Assembly (NCBI RefSeq): GCF_036711975.1
Contig: NC_091968.1
Span: forward strand, 22,816,001 to 22,880,000
Length of the DNA stretch: 64,000 nt
Reading direction: 5' to 3'
From: Onthophagus taurus
Lineage: Eukaryota > Arthropoda > Insecta > Coleoptera > Scarabaeidae
Positions 21,401 through 32,200 of this stretch are shown here, in pieces (the first letter of the stretch is position 1; the number at the start of each line of letters is the position of its first letter). Both the position numbers and the translations under genes were made by a program. The notes beneath the pieces are model-generated. The model did no database searches. It was not told the origin of the DNA and worked only from the letters and a program-made list of their open reading frames with translations.

Positions 21401-24400
21401 CTCTCATCGTATAGCCGTTCTTCTGCAGCACATCTTCTAGGAATTTTTCTTCTTTTCTTAGGTTCTCTTTATCGCATATCCTCTCTGCTCGCTGGAATGA
21501 GGCTAGTTCTATTTCTAATGTTAGTTCTAGTTTTATACTAGCACTATCAGAACTAACACAAGACCTAGAACTATTCCCAAAAAGCTACCTAATACTGCCA
21601 GAATGCTAAATACTACTAGAAAAGACTAATAACTACTTGGAAAGAAGACATATGCTCTCCAAAAATGGTAGCTACTACTTCAAAAATGCTAGATACTGGT
21701 GGAAAAGATTACTTTCTGCTTGGAGAAGACAAACTGATTGGAAAGACGAGGTACTGTTTCCATAAGACTACTTACTGTTTTTAGAGTGCCATATACTACT
21801 AGAAAAGATTACGACCTGCTTGGAGAAGACTAAATATTGCTGGGAGAAACTATTATCTGCTTGGCAAGACAAGATACTGTTTCCAAAAGACTATTAACTA
21901 CTTTCAAAATGCTAAATATTGTTGGAAAAACTACCAATTGCTTGGAGAAAGCTAGATATGATTGGCAAAAACTATTTAATGCTTTCAGAAGACTATATAC
22001 TGCTGCCAAAACACTACTAAGTGCTTGGAGATTACAATTTACAATGCTACTGGCTGAAAACTATTCTTCTAGACTATTCTAAACTTTTTTTAGAAAGTTT
22101 AGAACTTTTTTTTTCTGCATTTTGTTTGCTCTCGAGAAGAAGAAAAATAAGTAAATAATACAAGAAATAAATAATCCAGCCCATTTGTTATTAAAAACTA
22201 AAAATAATCGTTGCAAGAAGCATTTTGACCTTTTTAGCATCTAAGAAGGAAACTAATATTTTATAAATGTACTACATAACCTAGCAAAACAAGACGATAT
22301 CCTCCGAAGATGGCGTAGATCGCCGAAACGCGTCAGGCAGAGCTTACAGCAAAAGATATACGTTTAATTATTTCATATACAGGGTGCCCATTATGTATGG
22401 AATATAGTATATATCTCGGTAAATGTTGGCTTTATAAAGAAACATTTTATACAAACGTTGTTTAATACTTTATTTGCCATAATAAGACTGCATTCAATTG
22501 TTTTTAATTCAGAACACAAGTGAGTAAGGAATAAGACTTAAATTTTTTTAAATGGCGATGTACCCTTTCGTTGGGCTCATTTGATAGAGATTACTTTTTT
22601 CTTTACGATGACGTAAAATTTGTGTACCGTAAAAAAATGTAAAAATTGTTTATTAATAAAAATTAATCAATCACATTAATCTAGATATCCGAGATCGTCA
22701 AGTACCTCGAATTATTACCATAATTTAAATTTACATACAAAATAAAACAAATAAACGAAAAATTAGTGTATATTTCCAATAATTCGAGGTACTAACTTCA
22801 GGTTTAAAATGTCAACCTCAATTTTGACATATTTGTAATCTTCATTAAAAATCCTTTAAAATGAGTACAAACACGACATATTTATCTTCAATATTAATGA
22901 AGTTATGGTCAACTTCCGGTTAAGAATGTCAACGTCAATTTTGACATATTTGTAATCGTCGTGAAAAATCCTTTAAAATGAGTCCAAACATGATACGTTT
23001 AATTCCAATATTACTCGAGATATAAGCAAGTTCCGGTTTGAAATGTCAATGTCATTTTGACATATCCTTAATTTTTATAAAATGTCTTAATATTTGTCAC
23101 AAAAACAAAAATGTAATAAAAAAAAATCAAAAATTAAGGTTGGTATTAATATTTAAAAATTACATTGCTATCTTCATTGTTGCTAACTTCGGGTTTAATG
23201 TTTTTTATTCTAACTTTTTTGTTTTTTGATATATTTTGGGCTCATTTTAGAGGTTTTTTAATGAAGATGACAAATATGTCAAAATTGACGTTGACGTTTC
23301 AAACCGGAAGTGATTGTATCTCCATTAATATCAAAGTTAAACATGTCGAGTTTGGACTCATTTTAAAGGATTTTTTATGAAGTTGATAAATACGTCAAAA
23401 TTAATAGTTGAAAGTTCGAGCTTTTTGGTTTTTTGAGATAGATGCATCATGTTTGGACTCATTTTAAAGGTTTTTTAATAAAGAATACATCATGAAAGAA
23501 CACCATGAAGTTGTCCATTTGTCTATTATGTGATAACTAGCTTCAGGTTTAAAATGTCAACCTCAATTTTGACATATTTGCAATCATCGTGAAAAATCCT
23601 TTAAAATGAGTCCAAACACAATACGTTTAATTCCAATATTACTCGAGATATAAGCAAGTTCCGATTTGAAATGTCAATGTCATTTTGACATATTCTTAAT
23701 TTTTATAAAATGTCTTAATATTTGTCACAAAAATAAAAATATAATAAAAAAAATCAAAAATTAAGGTTGGTATTAATATTTAAAAATTACATTGCTATCT
23801 TCATTGTTGCTAACTTCCGGTTTAATATTTTTTATTCAAACTTTTTTATTTTTTGAGATAAGTGCGTCTTTGGACTCATTTTAAAGGGTTTTTAATGAAG
23901 ATGACTAATATGTCAAAATTGACGTTGACATTTCAAACCGGAAATAATTGTATTTCCATTAATATTAAAGTTAAATATGTCGAGTTTGGACTCATTTTAA
24001 AGGATTTTTTATGAAGTTGACAAATACGTCAAAATTAATAGTTGAAGGTTCGAACTTTTTGGTTTTTTGAGATAAAAATAATTGATTTTGACCGTGGCTA
24101 TAATAAAATAAACAATTTGTAGGTTAGTTATTTACCGGTATAATAGGAATCTGCACAGTTAACATTGCTTTTAACGTCACATCGCAACTTTAATGTGATT
24201 TTTCCGTAAGTTCTACACTTTCTTTTTATTTTAAACGTGTTTTTTGGATCATTTCATATTGATTAAAATAAAATCGTCGATTTTTAAGCCATATTATATG
24301 ATGATTCTTGAATTTTACCTAAAATAATTAACCTCAAAAAAATGACACAAACTTATTAATTGAATTGTCAAATTTCAACGTTGCCAACCTACAATTTTTT

Positions 24401-25667
24401 AATCTTTTCCTTATAACTTTAAAAGTGTTAAAAAAATGTGTAGAATATAAATTTTGATTTAAATCACCTAAATATGATCGTAAAATTATATGGTAATGTT
24501 TTAGCGAAAAGCAGCTATTGAAGCCGTTGAAAAGAACTCTGATTTTTCGACCAATTATAACATTATGATTGATACTAATTTGAAAAATTTATCTAATTCT
24601 ATATACAGCAGTAAGTGTTTAAATATAAATTTGAGGATTGCGTTAATTTTTGGGTTAATTTTCGCAGATATGGCGCCGGATGAAAAAGTGATTGTAAACA
24701 ATTTGATGCAAAGGGCTAATGAGTCAATTAGTCGCGAATTGGCAGCTGTAGAGAATAAAATCAGTCAGTATTCCGACCAGCAATATACGTTATTTGAAGA
24801 GTACAAAGCAAGAGTTCTATTTGAGCATGATGTTCTGTCCAGGTGAAAAAGTTATTTAGATAATTTATTGGTTTTGTTAAAAAAATAAGATTACGATTTG
24901 AATCTGATGAGTGTTTTTGTAAAAACAAGATTAAGTAATCAAAAGATTAAATTATTTTTGTCACGTTTAATTTTGTTTTGAAACATTATTTTTTTAGAAA
25001 AATCTTAGAGGGTAAACGAAGAGCTTCCAAAGAGAACACCGTTAGTACAAAAACGTTGTCTACGCCACTCGGCAATCGACTGTCTAAGAACCAAGTACCT
25101 GAAACACCGGAGAGCCCTAACAGACTGTCTTTATTTGACCGGACCAAACAAGCATTCATTGTAATTTAATCAAAATTAAAATAAAATTATTTAATTATAT
25201 AATATCATTTAAGACTTCATCACCAAAACCAATCATATCTAATAGAAAATTATCATCAAATCAAGCATGTTCATTCGATAGTGAAGGTCTTTTTCAATTA
25301 GAAGATATGGATGAAGACTTAACCTACGTAGATTCAGAGCATGAAGAAAGCGAAGATGATTCAACGATGAATTATTCGAGAAATTCCGATCAGAATTCGA
25401 GAAGGCAAAGTTTGCAAATGGCGAAATCATTGCCAGTATCGATTCCTGCACTAAAAGCGTTTAAGAATCATATCAACGAAGATAATGATGATAGAATGGT
25501 AAATTATTTCTCCTTAAACGAATTAATTTAAAATAATTTCGTTTTTTTTTTAGCCAGAAGAATCGATGGATATCGCAGCTAGTATAAAAGCGTTGGCGAA
25601 AAGTATTCAAGGTGATACGATTTTCGGTGATTTGCCGGCTAGGCCGAGATTCAGCTCGCAAATTTAA
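18406..25667 (+). CDS. Lobe: Lobe / proline-rich AKT1 substrate 1 (PRAS40)
   Basis: This cytoplasmic regulator of TORC1 binds Raptor and 14-3-3 and is an Akt target. Seven exons join in phase: 18406-18534, 18591-18761, 24505-24610, 24668-24842, 24998-25160, 25214-25498 and 25554-25667, giving 380 residues. The C-terminal PRAS40 signature is clear. FQLED resembles a TOR-signalling motif at about residue 275, followed by MDED and an acidic stretch. AKSLPVSIP contains the Ser183-equivalent site. MDIAASIKALAKSI and TIFGDLPARPRF follow, with an RxRxxS Akt-type site at the end. The N-terminal half (ACKCLNV, VGPYTVHLCFNCNLHTHAVH) I know less well. Intron 2 is 5.7 kb, inflated by transposon G, satellite A and a minisatellite; other introns are 50-160 bp. 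Confidence 0.87.
19017..19032 (+). promoter_or_regulatory. CTCF-like site CACTAGATGGCAGG
   Basis: This matches the general CTCF core (CCACTAGATGGCAG) almost base for base. It lies in Lobe intron 2, upstream of the transposon insertion. Binding is inferred. Confidence 0.35.
19862..20694. mobile_element. Foldback repeat, two ~390-bp arms
   Basis: The left arm (TTACTTGAAACTGTTTTCC ... AGAACACCCTGTATATTTTAAGG ... GACGTCATTATGG) is inverted from about 20290 to 20694. A short spacer contains AGCAACACAGTTAACAACG. The ACAGGGTGTTCTATTTAA words resemble those in other Tc1/mariner-type MITEs here. It is non-coding. Confidence 0.7.
20694..22082 (+). repeat. Minisatellite E: degenerate ~25-30-bp units
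   Basis: The pattern GACTA(G)ATACTGCTTCCAAAA and variants (GCTTGGAAAAGACTA, GCTAGATACTGCTGG) repeats throughout, with higher similarity over longer blocks (20835-21180 against 21595-21760). It is interrupted by a Penelope-like fragment and the TCTAG palindrome at 21258-21590. The complement of the same motif forms the array at 44757-45770. Confidence 0.75.
21258..21515 (-). pseudogene. Penelope-like retroelement RT fragment
   Basis: On the minus strand the stretch reads ASFQRAERICDKENLRKE, FLEDVLQKNGYTMRDI and, after a frame break, GVMERIARRLKKNDIVVRY. This order (RAE-C, L--NGY, G--ERI-R-L) is that of the reverse-transcriptase thumb of Penelope-like elements. It is GC-richer than its surroundings and inserted in the minisatellite. 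Confidence 0.6.
22301..22338 (+). other. Degenerate hammerhead-like motif
   Basis: The order is CCT, CCGAAGA, T, GGCG-TAGAT-CGCC stem, GAA, palindromic ACGCGT, C, AGG. It has the layout of the better motif at 53194-53233, but the core has C instead of the invariant U (CCGAAGA for CUGANGA) and stem I is only three pairs. It is probably inactive. Confidence 0.3.
22795..24070 (-). repeat. Satellite A, inverted array (~1.7 units)
   Basis: This is the reverse complement of the units at 1080-4060, with the same modules (GACATATTTGTAATCTTC, AATGAGTCCAAACATGATAC, CATTGTTGCTAACTTC). It includes one fairly complete unit and a shortened second with an internal deletion around 23580. It lies at the right end of transposon G copy 2. 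Confidence 0.85.
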
Positions 25668-25904
25668 TACTACTACTTAATCGTAAATTCGTTTCTACTT
25701 AGGTACACTTAGTTATCTTTTTGATTATGTTTAAAGAAAAAGTCGCTTTAAAAAAAATTGCAACAAAACCGCTAATAACCAATTGTGATGATGATGATTA
25801 ATTAATCTTGTGGGGCTGAGTCTATTTTTTATTATTAAACTTAATTTCTGGTAAATCTGGGGAAATTAAAGAAAAGACAATGTATTAAGAAAAAAAATTT
25901 TTGA

Positions 25905-26135
25905 AAATTACTTTTAATTATTATTATTGATTAATTAATTAATTCTTTTTGTTATCGTGATCTAATTCGATGAAATAGAATTTGTTATATTATGAATTTT
26001 GTTTATTTTTTGAACCTAAACGATAAATTAAAGAAAATATTTTATCTAATTCATTTTAATAATCGATAATTTCTCTAAATCTTTCTCGTTTATTCTCTAT
26101 CGGTTCAGTTTCGCACATTAATATGCAATAGTTTC
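25905..26135 (-). pseudogene. Duplicated PTCD3 3' end with internal deletion
   Basis: The sequence matches 29115-29300 (PTCD3 3' flank and last codons) and then jumps to 29905-29965 (start of exon 4, CGGTTCAGTTTCGCACATTA). The intervening ~600 bp are missing. With the real gene end at 29115-29250 it brackets the downstream satellite B array, mirroring the arrangement at SNRNP48. Confidence 0.75.
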
Positions 26136-26149
26136 GACTAAAAATTAAT

Positions 26150-26880
26150 TTTATCCACAATCACCCAGCTCCAGGGATCTTTAATAGAAGCACTTGGGAC
26201 TGATTGTATGTCGAAATCCCACCGTAAGATGGCATTAGCGTCTATACTGAAATAATTTAATTAAACTAACAATTTTATTATTAATAGTGGGAATGATGAG
26301 AGACAGCAATAACAATTATTACCAATATTATTCTTTTAATTTAAAAAGTATAGATTCCAATTCGTGTTATATTTTTAAATTTGCCGCTAACTTCAACTTT
26401 TAAAATTTTATAAGTTGAAGTTTGTTCAGAATGACAGATGAAAACGTCATTTTAAAGTGATTTTTCGGTAAGAATATAATAACGTAATAATGGTATGATT
26501 AAATAATTAGATTATAATTGACATTATAGCTTTGTTTCAACTAACGTTATAACTGGTTGCAATCTCACATGTCATATGATGCAGTGATATTGAAATGTGG
26601 CGGAATTGTTTGACAGGTGTAATTGCCATAGGTAATTGCATCTGAGGAATTCCCAACCAGTCGGAACGTTAATTGGGTTTAATTCTGTTTGGACTTTCCA
26701 AATAGTTATTCTGTGGTTGGAGCTTTTATAAATAAACCCAAACCAACCTGTATTCTAGTGGTTCGGTTCTTAGCTGAATAATTCCAAATTTCCCCAACAG
26801 ATGGCGCCACATGCGTTCAATTTTTAGTTCAAAGTTTTTGTTTATAACATTTCTACAAAGCTATTTTCTATGCAATCACC
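26150..26880. other. Intergenic, mostly unassigned; small inverted repeat
   Basis: No gene is seen. An inverted pair (CTAACGTTATAACTGGTTG near 26539 and CCAACCAGTCGGAACGTTAA near 26655) encloses about 110 bp and may be a short MITE. An AGATGGCGCC word is at 26799. Confidence 0.4.
26799..26808 (+). promoter_or_regulatory. CTCF-like AACAGATGGCGCCA motif
   Basis: This is the best match in the window to a CTCF core (CCAACAGATGGCGCCACAT). It lies in the gap between the plus-strand Lobe and minus-strand PTCD3 genes, where an insulator would be plausible. Confidence 0.4.
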
Positions 26881-27290
26881 TTATAATTGAAGTTTTATCC
26901 ACACTAATGAACCGTATAAAGTACTACTTTATCCACTAGGAATAAAGTTACTTTATTCCACTAGTGGAATAATGAGTGATCCTATTTATTATTTATATTA
27001 ATAGACATTTCATTCTTTGATTTGTCATATTTTACTTCCTTTCCATTAATAACCAGCTTATAATTCAACACCTCCCAATGCTTTTTTAGTTAATTGCAAT
27101 GATTTTTGAGGTGACAGCCGCTGTCAGAGTGAAATGTCAAATCATTTTTTGATAACATCAGATGAAATTTTGGCGATTCTGATTCTAAATGTGTGTTTTA
27201 GATACATTTTATTCACTTAAGAAAATTAAGAAACATTCTTGCGTGAATAAAATGCTGTCTAAAACACTTACACAATAAATAACTGTTATT
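26880..27290. mobile_element. Relative of the 8075-9526 repeat
   Basis: It shares TTTTATCCACAC ... GAACCGTATAAAGTAC, the TTATTCCACTAGTGGAATAA palindrome, GTGACAGCCGCTGTCAGAG and TGCTGTCTAAAACACTTACA with the BARD1 intron copy, in the same order. It is shorter and lacks the right terminal arm. Confidence 0.65.
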
Positions 27291-27499
27291 TTTGAACTAA
27301 AGATAAACTTTAAATTAAAATTAGAACAGTCGGAGTTTAAGCACTTCAACCTACTCATTATTATCAGTTGTATATTCTTAAAAAAAACATTAAAAAATAT
27401 GTAATATTTATTCTGAGAAAAATAAAGTGAGGTTATGTACAATGATAGAACTGTCACTGTCAAATGAGCGTCTCTAACCTCAACTCATTAAGTTCTAGA

Positions 27500-29115
27500 T
27501 TTAATTGTTATTTAGTGTTAAATTGTTGTATACTTTTATTAACCTACATTTTTTTCTTTTATCTTGAATTTGTGATATAAATCGTTTCCTAACTCCCAAA
27601 AATAAAGCAATGTTGATTTTCTTTTAATTTTCACGTTTTCGAACGTAGCCTAATTCAACTTTAGTTCCTTTTAAAGAATTTTCTCCACAAATTTTTATTA
27701 TTAACTAGCCAATTTTTATATCAAATCAGAAAATATCATGTTTTATCTTCAATTTGTGATATAAATCATTTCCTAACTCCCAAGAATAAAACAAAGATGA
27801 TTTTTTTAAATTTTAACGTTTTCGAACGTAGCCTAATTCAACTTAATTCCTTTTAAAGAATTTTCTTCAGAAATTGTTATTATTAACTACTCATTTTTTA
27901 TGTCAAATCATAAAATATCATCTTTTATCTTCAATTTGAATAAATCGTTCCTAACTCCCAAAAATAACACAAAGACGATTTTCTTTAATTTTGACGTTTC
28001 GAACATAACCTAATTCAATTTAATTCCTTTTAAAGCATTTTCTCCAGAAGTTTTTATTATTAACTGGCCAATTTTTATATCAAATTATAAAATATCATCT
28101 TTTATCTTCAATTTATGATATAAATCGTTTCCTATCTCCCAAAAATAAAGCAAAGATGAATTTTTTTATATTTTCACGTTTTCGAACGTATCCTAAATCA
28201 TCTTAATTACTTTTAAAGAATTTTCTTGACAAATTTTTATTATTAACTACACAATTTTTATATCATATCATAAAATATCATCTTTTATCTTCAATTTGTG
28301 ATATAAATCGTTTCCTAACTTCCAACAATAAAGCAAAGATGATTTTTTTTTAATTTTTACGTTTTCGAACGTAGCCTAATTCAAATTAATTCCTTTTAAA
28401 GAATTTTCTCCACAAATTTTTATTATTAACAAGCCAATTTTTATATCAAATCATAAAATATGATGTTTTATCTTCAAATTGTGATATAAACCGTTTCCTA
28501 ATTCCTAAAAATAAAGCAAACGATTTTTTTTTAATTTTGACATTTCGAACATAACCTAATTCGTGTTAATTCGATTTAAAGAATTTTCTCCACAAATTTT
28601 TATTATTAACTACACAATTTTTATATCAAATCATAAAATATCATCTTTTATCTTCAATTTGTGATATAAATCGTTTCCTAACTCTCAAAAATAAAGCAAA
28701 GATGATTTTGTTAAATTTTAATGTTTTCGAATGTAGCCTAATTCAAATTAATTCCTTTAAAGAATTTTCTCCAAAAATTTTTATTATTAACTACCTAATT
28801 TTTAAATCAAATCATAAAATATCATCTTTTATCTCCAATTTATGATATAAATCGTTTCCTATCTCCAAAAAATAAAGCAAAGATGCATTTTTTTTAATTT
28901 TCACGTTTTCGAACGTATCCTAATTCAACTTAATTCTTTTTAAAGAATTTTCTCCAAAAATTTTTACACAATTTTGATATCAAATCATAAAATATTATCT
29001 TTTATCTCCAATTTGTGACATAAATCGTTTCCAAAAATAAAGCAAAGACGATTTCTTTAAATTTTCACGTTTTCGAACGTAGCCTAATACAAATTAATTC
29101 ATTTTAAAGAATTTT
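27500..29115 (+). repeat. Satellite B, 3' flank of PTCD3 (about nine ~181-bp monomers)
   Basis: The landmark ACGTTTTCGAACGTAGCC recurs near 27632, 27818, 28182, 28360, 28718 and 28905, with a variant GACGTTTCGAACATAACC at 28000 and 28540. Monomers are more diverged here than in the intron array. Same orientation as the intron array. Confidence 0.85.
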
Positions 29116-29247
29116 GTTAATTATTATTATTGATTAATTAATTAATTCTTTGTGTTATTGTGATCTAATTCGATGGAATAGAATTTGTTATATTATGAAT
29201 TTGTTTATTTTTTGAACCTAAACGCTAAATTAAAGAAAACATTTTAT

Positions 29248-32200
29248 TTAATTCATTTTAACCTTTGTGGAGATCCTCGATAACTTCTCCAAATCTTTTT
29301 CGTTTAACGTTAAAGCCCCAGTTAATTTTGTAACCATCTCATCAACTTCTGGGAAGCCACAATCGAAACAATATTGAATACACATCTAAAAAAATCGTTT
29401 TAACCCAATAAAACAAAAATAAGTGAATAAATACGATTGCTTTTGATGGTAATTTTTCCTTAATACAGTGATCTAAATACGAAATCATCGAAGTAATTTT
29501 CGGGACGCCCATAACATTGTGGTGATCACCATATAATTTATCCATAATAATCGTTGATTTCTCAAATTCATTATTGCGTAAAAGTATAGTTATTAAATCG
29601 GATAACATTTCAGCTGTAAATGTTAAACGTGAAGTATGAGTTTCCTTCCGTTCTTCCGGGACGCTAAACATTTCCCATGCAATATCAGAAAAATTCGCTT
29701 TTAATTCCTCCGTTTCATTTTTAATCATAATTTCAGTGACTAATTTTAATAAATTTTCTCGTTCATTCATATCAAAGATTTTTATATCGGACCAAAGTTT
29801 CGGAAGATAATTAGTGGCTGAATTCAATAAAATCATGTTTAAAACTTCCTCCATTACCCCAGGTTCGGGGACATAAATATTTGGGACAAATTTGAAGTAA
29901 ATATCTTGCATGAAATTCTCTATCGGTTCAGTTTCGCACATTAATATGCAATAGTTTCGACTAAAAATTAATAAATTAATTATTTTTGAACTAAAAATAG
30001 AAAATAAAGCTAATCGTAAGATTTTTTTAAATTTTAACGTTATTGAACGTAGCCTAATTCAACTTAGTTCCTTTTAAAGAATTTTCCTCACAAATTTTTA
30101 TTATTAACTAGCCAACTTTTATATCAAATCATAAATATCATCTTTTATCTCCAATTTGTGATATAAATCATTTCCTAACTTCCAAAAATAAAGCAAAAAC
30201 GATTTTTTTTTAATTTTACCGTTTTCGAACGTAGCCAAATTCAACTTAATTCCTTTTAAAGAATTTTCTCCACAAATTTTTTTATTAACTAGTCAATCTT
30301 TATATCATATCATAAAATATCATCTTTTATCTTCAATTTGTGATATAAATCGTTTCCTAACTCCTAAAAATAACGCATAGACGATTTTTTAAAATTTTCA
30401 TGTATTCGAACGTAGCCTAATTCAATTTAATTCCTTTTAAAGAATTTTCTCCAGAAATTTGTATTATTAACTACCCAATTTTTATATCAAATTATAACAT
30501 ATCATCTTTTATCTTCAATTTGTGATATAAATCGTTTCCTAACTCCCAAAAATACCGCAAAGATGATTTTTTTTTAAATTTTATCGTTTTCGAACGTAGC
30601 CAAATTCAACTTAATTCCTTTTAAAGAATTTTCTCCACAATTTTTTTTATTAACTAGCCAACCTTTATATCATATCATAAAATATCATCTTTTATCTTCA
30701 ATTTGTGATATAAATCGTTTCCTAACTCCCAAAAATAACGCAAAGACGATTTTTCTAATTGTGACGTTTCGAACATAACCTCACACAATTTAATTCCTTT
30801 TAAAGAATTTTCTCCCCAATTTTTTTTGTTAACTAGTCAATCTTTATATCATATCATAAAATATCATCTTTTATCTTCAATTTGTGATATAAATCGTTTC
30901 CTTACTCCTAAAAATAACGCAAAGACGATTTTTTAAAATTTTCATGTATTCGAACGTAGCCTAATTTAATTTAATTCCTTATAAAGAATTTTCTCCAGAA
31001 ATTGTTATTATTAACTACCCAATTTTCATATCAAATTATAACATATCATCTTTTATCTTCAATTTGTGATATAAATCGTTTCCTAACTCCCAAAAATACC
31101 GCAAAGATGATTTTTTTTTTAATTTTACCGTTTTCGAACGTTGCCAAATTCAACTTAATTCCTTTTAAAGAATTTTCTCCACAAATTTTTTTATTAACTA
31201 GTCAATCTTTATATCATATCATAAAATATCATCTTTTATCTTCAATTTGTGATATAAATCGTTTCCTAACTCCTAAAAATAACGCATAGACGATTTTTTA
31301 AAATTTTCATGTATTCGAACGTAGCCTAATTCAATTTAATTCCTTTTAAAGAATTTTCTCCAGAAATTTGTATTATTAACTACCCAATTTTTATATCAAA
31401 TTATAACATATCATCTTTTATCTTCAATTTGTGATATAAATCGTTTCCTAACTCCCAAAAATACCGCAAAGATGATTTTTTTTTAAATTTTATCGTTTTC
31501 GAACGTAGCCAAATTCAACTTAATTCCTTTTAAAGAATTTTCTCCACAATTTTTTTTATTAACTAGCCAACCTTTATATCATATCATAAAATATCATCTT
31601 TTATCTTCAATTTGTGATATAAATCGTTTCCTAACTCCCAAAAATAACGCAGACGATTTTTCTAATTGTGACGTTTCGAACATAACCTCACACAATTTAA
31701 TTCCTTTTAAAGAATTTTCTCCCCAATTTTTTTTGTTAACTAGTCAATCTTTATATCATATCATAAAATATCATCTTTTATCTTCAATTTGTGATATAAA
31801 TCGTTTCCTTACTCCTAAAAATAACGCAAAGACGATTTTTTAAAATTTTCATGTATTCGAACGTAGCCTAATTTAATTTAATTCCTTATAAAGAATTTTC
31901 TCCAGAAATTGTTATTATTAACTACCCAATTTTCATATCAAATTATAACATATCATCTTTTATCTTCAATTTGTGATATAAATCGTTTCCTAACTCCCAA
32001 AAATACCGCAAAGATGATTTTTTTTTTAATTTTACCGTTTTCGAACGTAGCCAAATTCAACTTAATTCCTTTTAAAGAATTTTCTCCACAAATTTTTTTA
32101 TTAACTAGTCAATCTTTATATCATATCATAAAATATCATCTTTTATCTTCAATTTGTGATATAAATCGTTTCCTAACTCCTAAAAATAACGCATAGACGA

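Larger units (their letters stand above)
19478..24320. mobile_element. Transposon G, copy 2, in Lobe intron 2
   Basis: The left end is CAAGAATCATCATATTGC, then TTAAAAATCGAC. The right end is the complement GTCGATTTTTAAGCC ... GATGATTCTTG. The right subterminal 150 bp (AACATTG ... ACGTCACATCG ... CACTTTCTTTTTAT ... CGTGTTTTTTGG) matches 10190-10370 of the BARD1 intron copy. The interior differs completely: foldback repeat, minisatellite and inverted satellite A. It is either one element that captured repeats or a nested pile bounded by the original ends. Confidence 0.55.
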
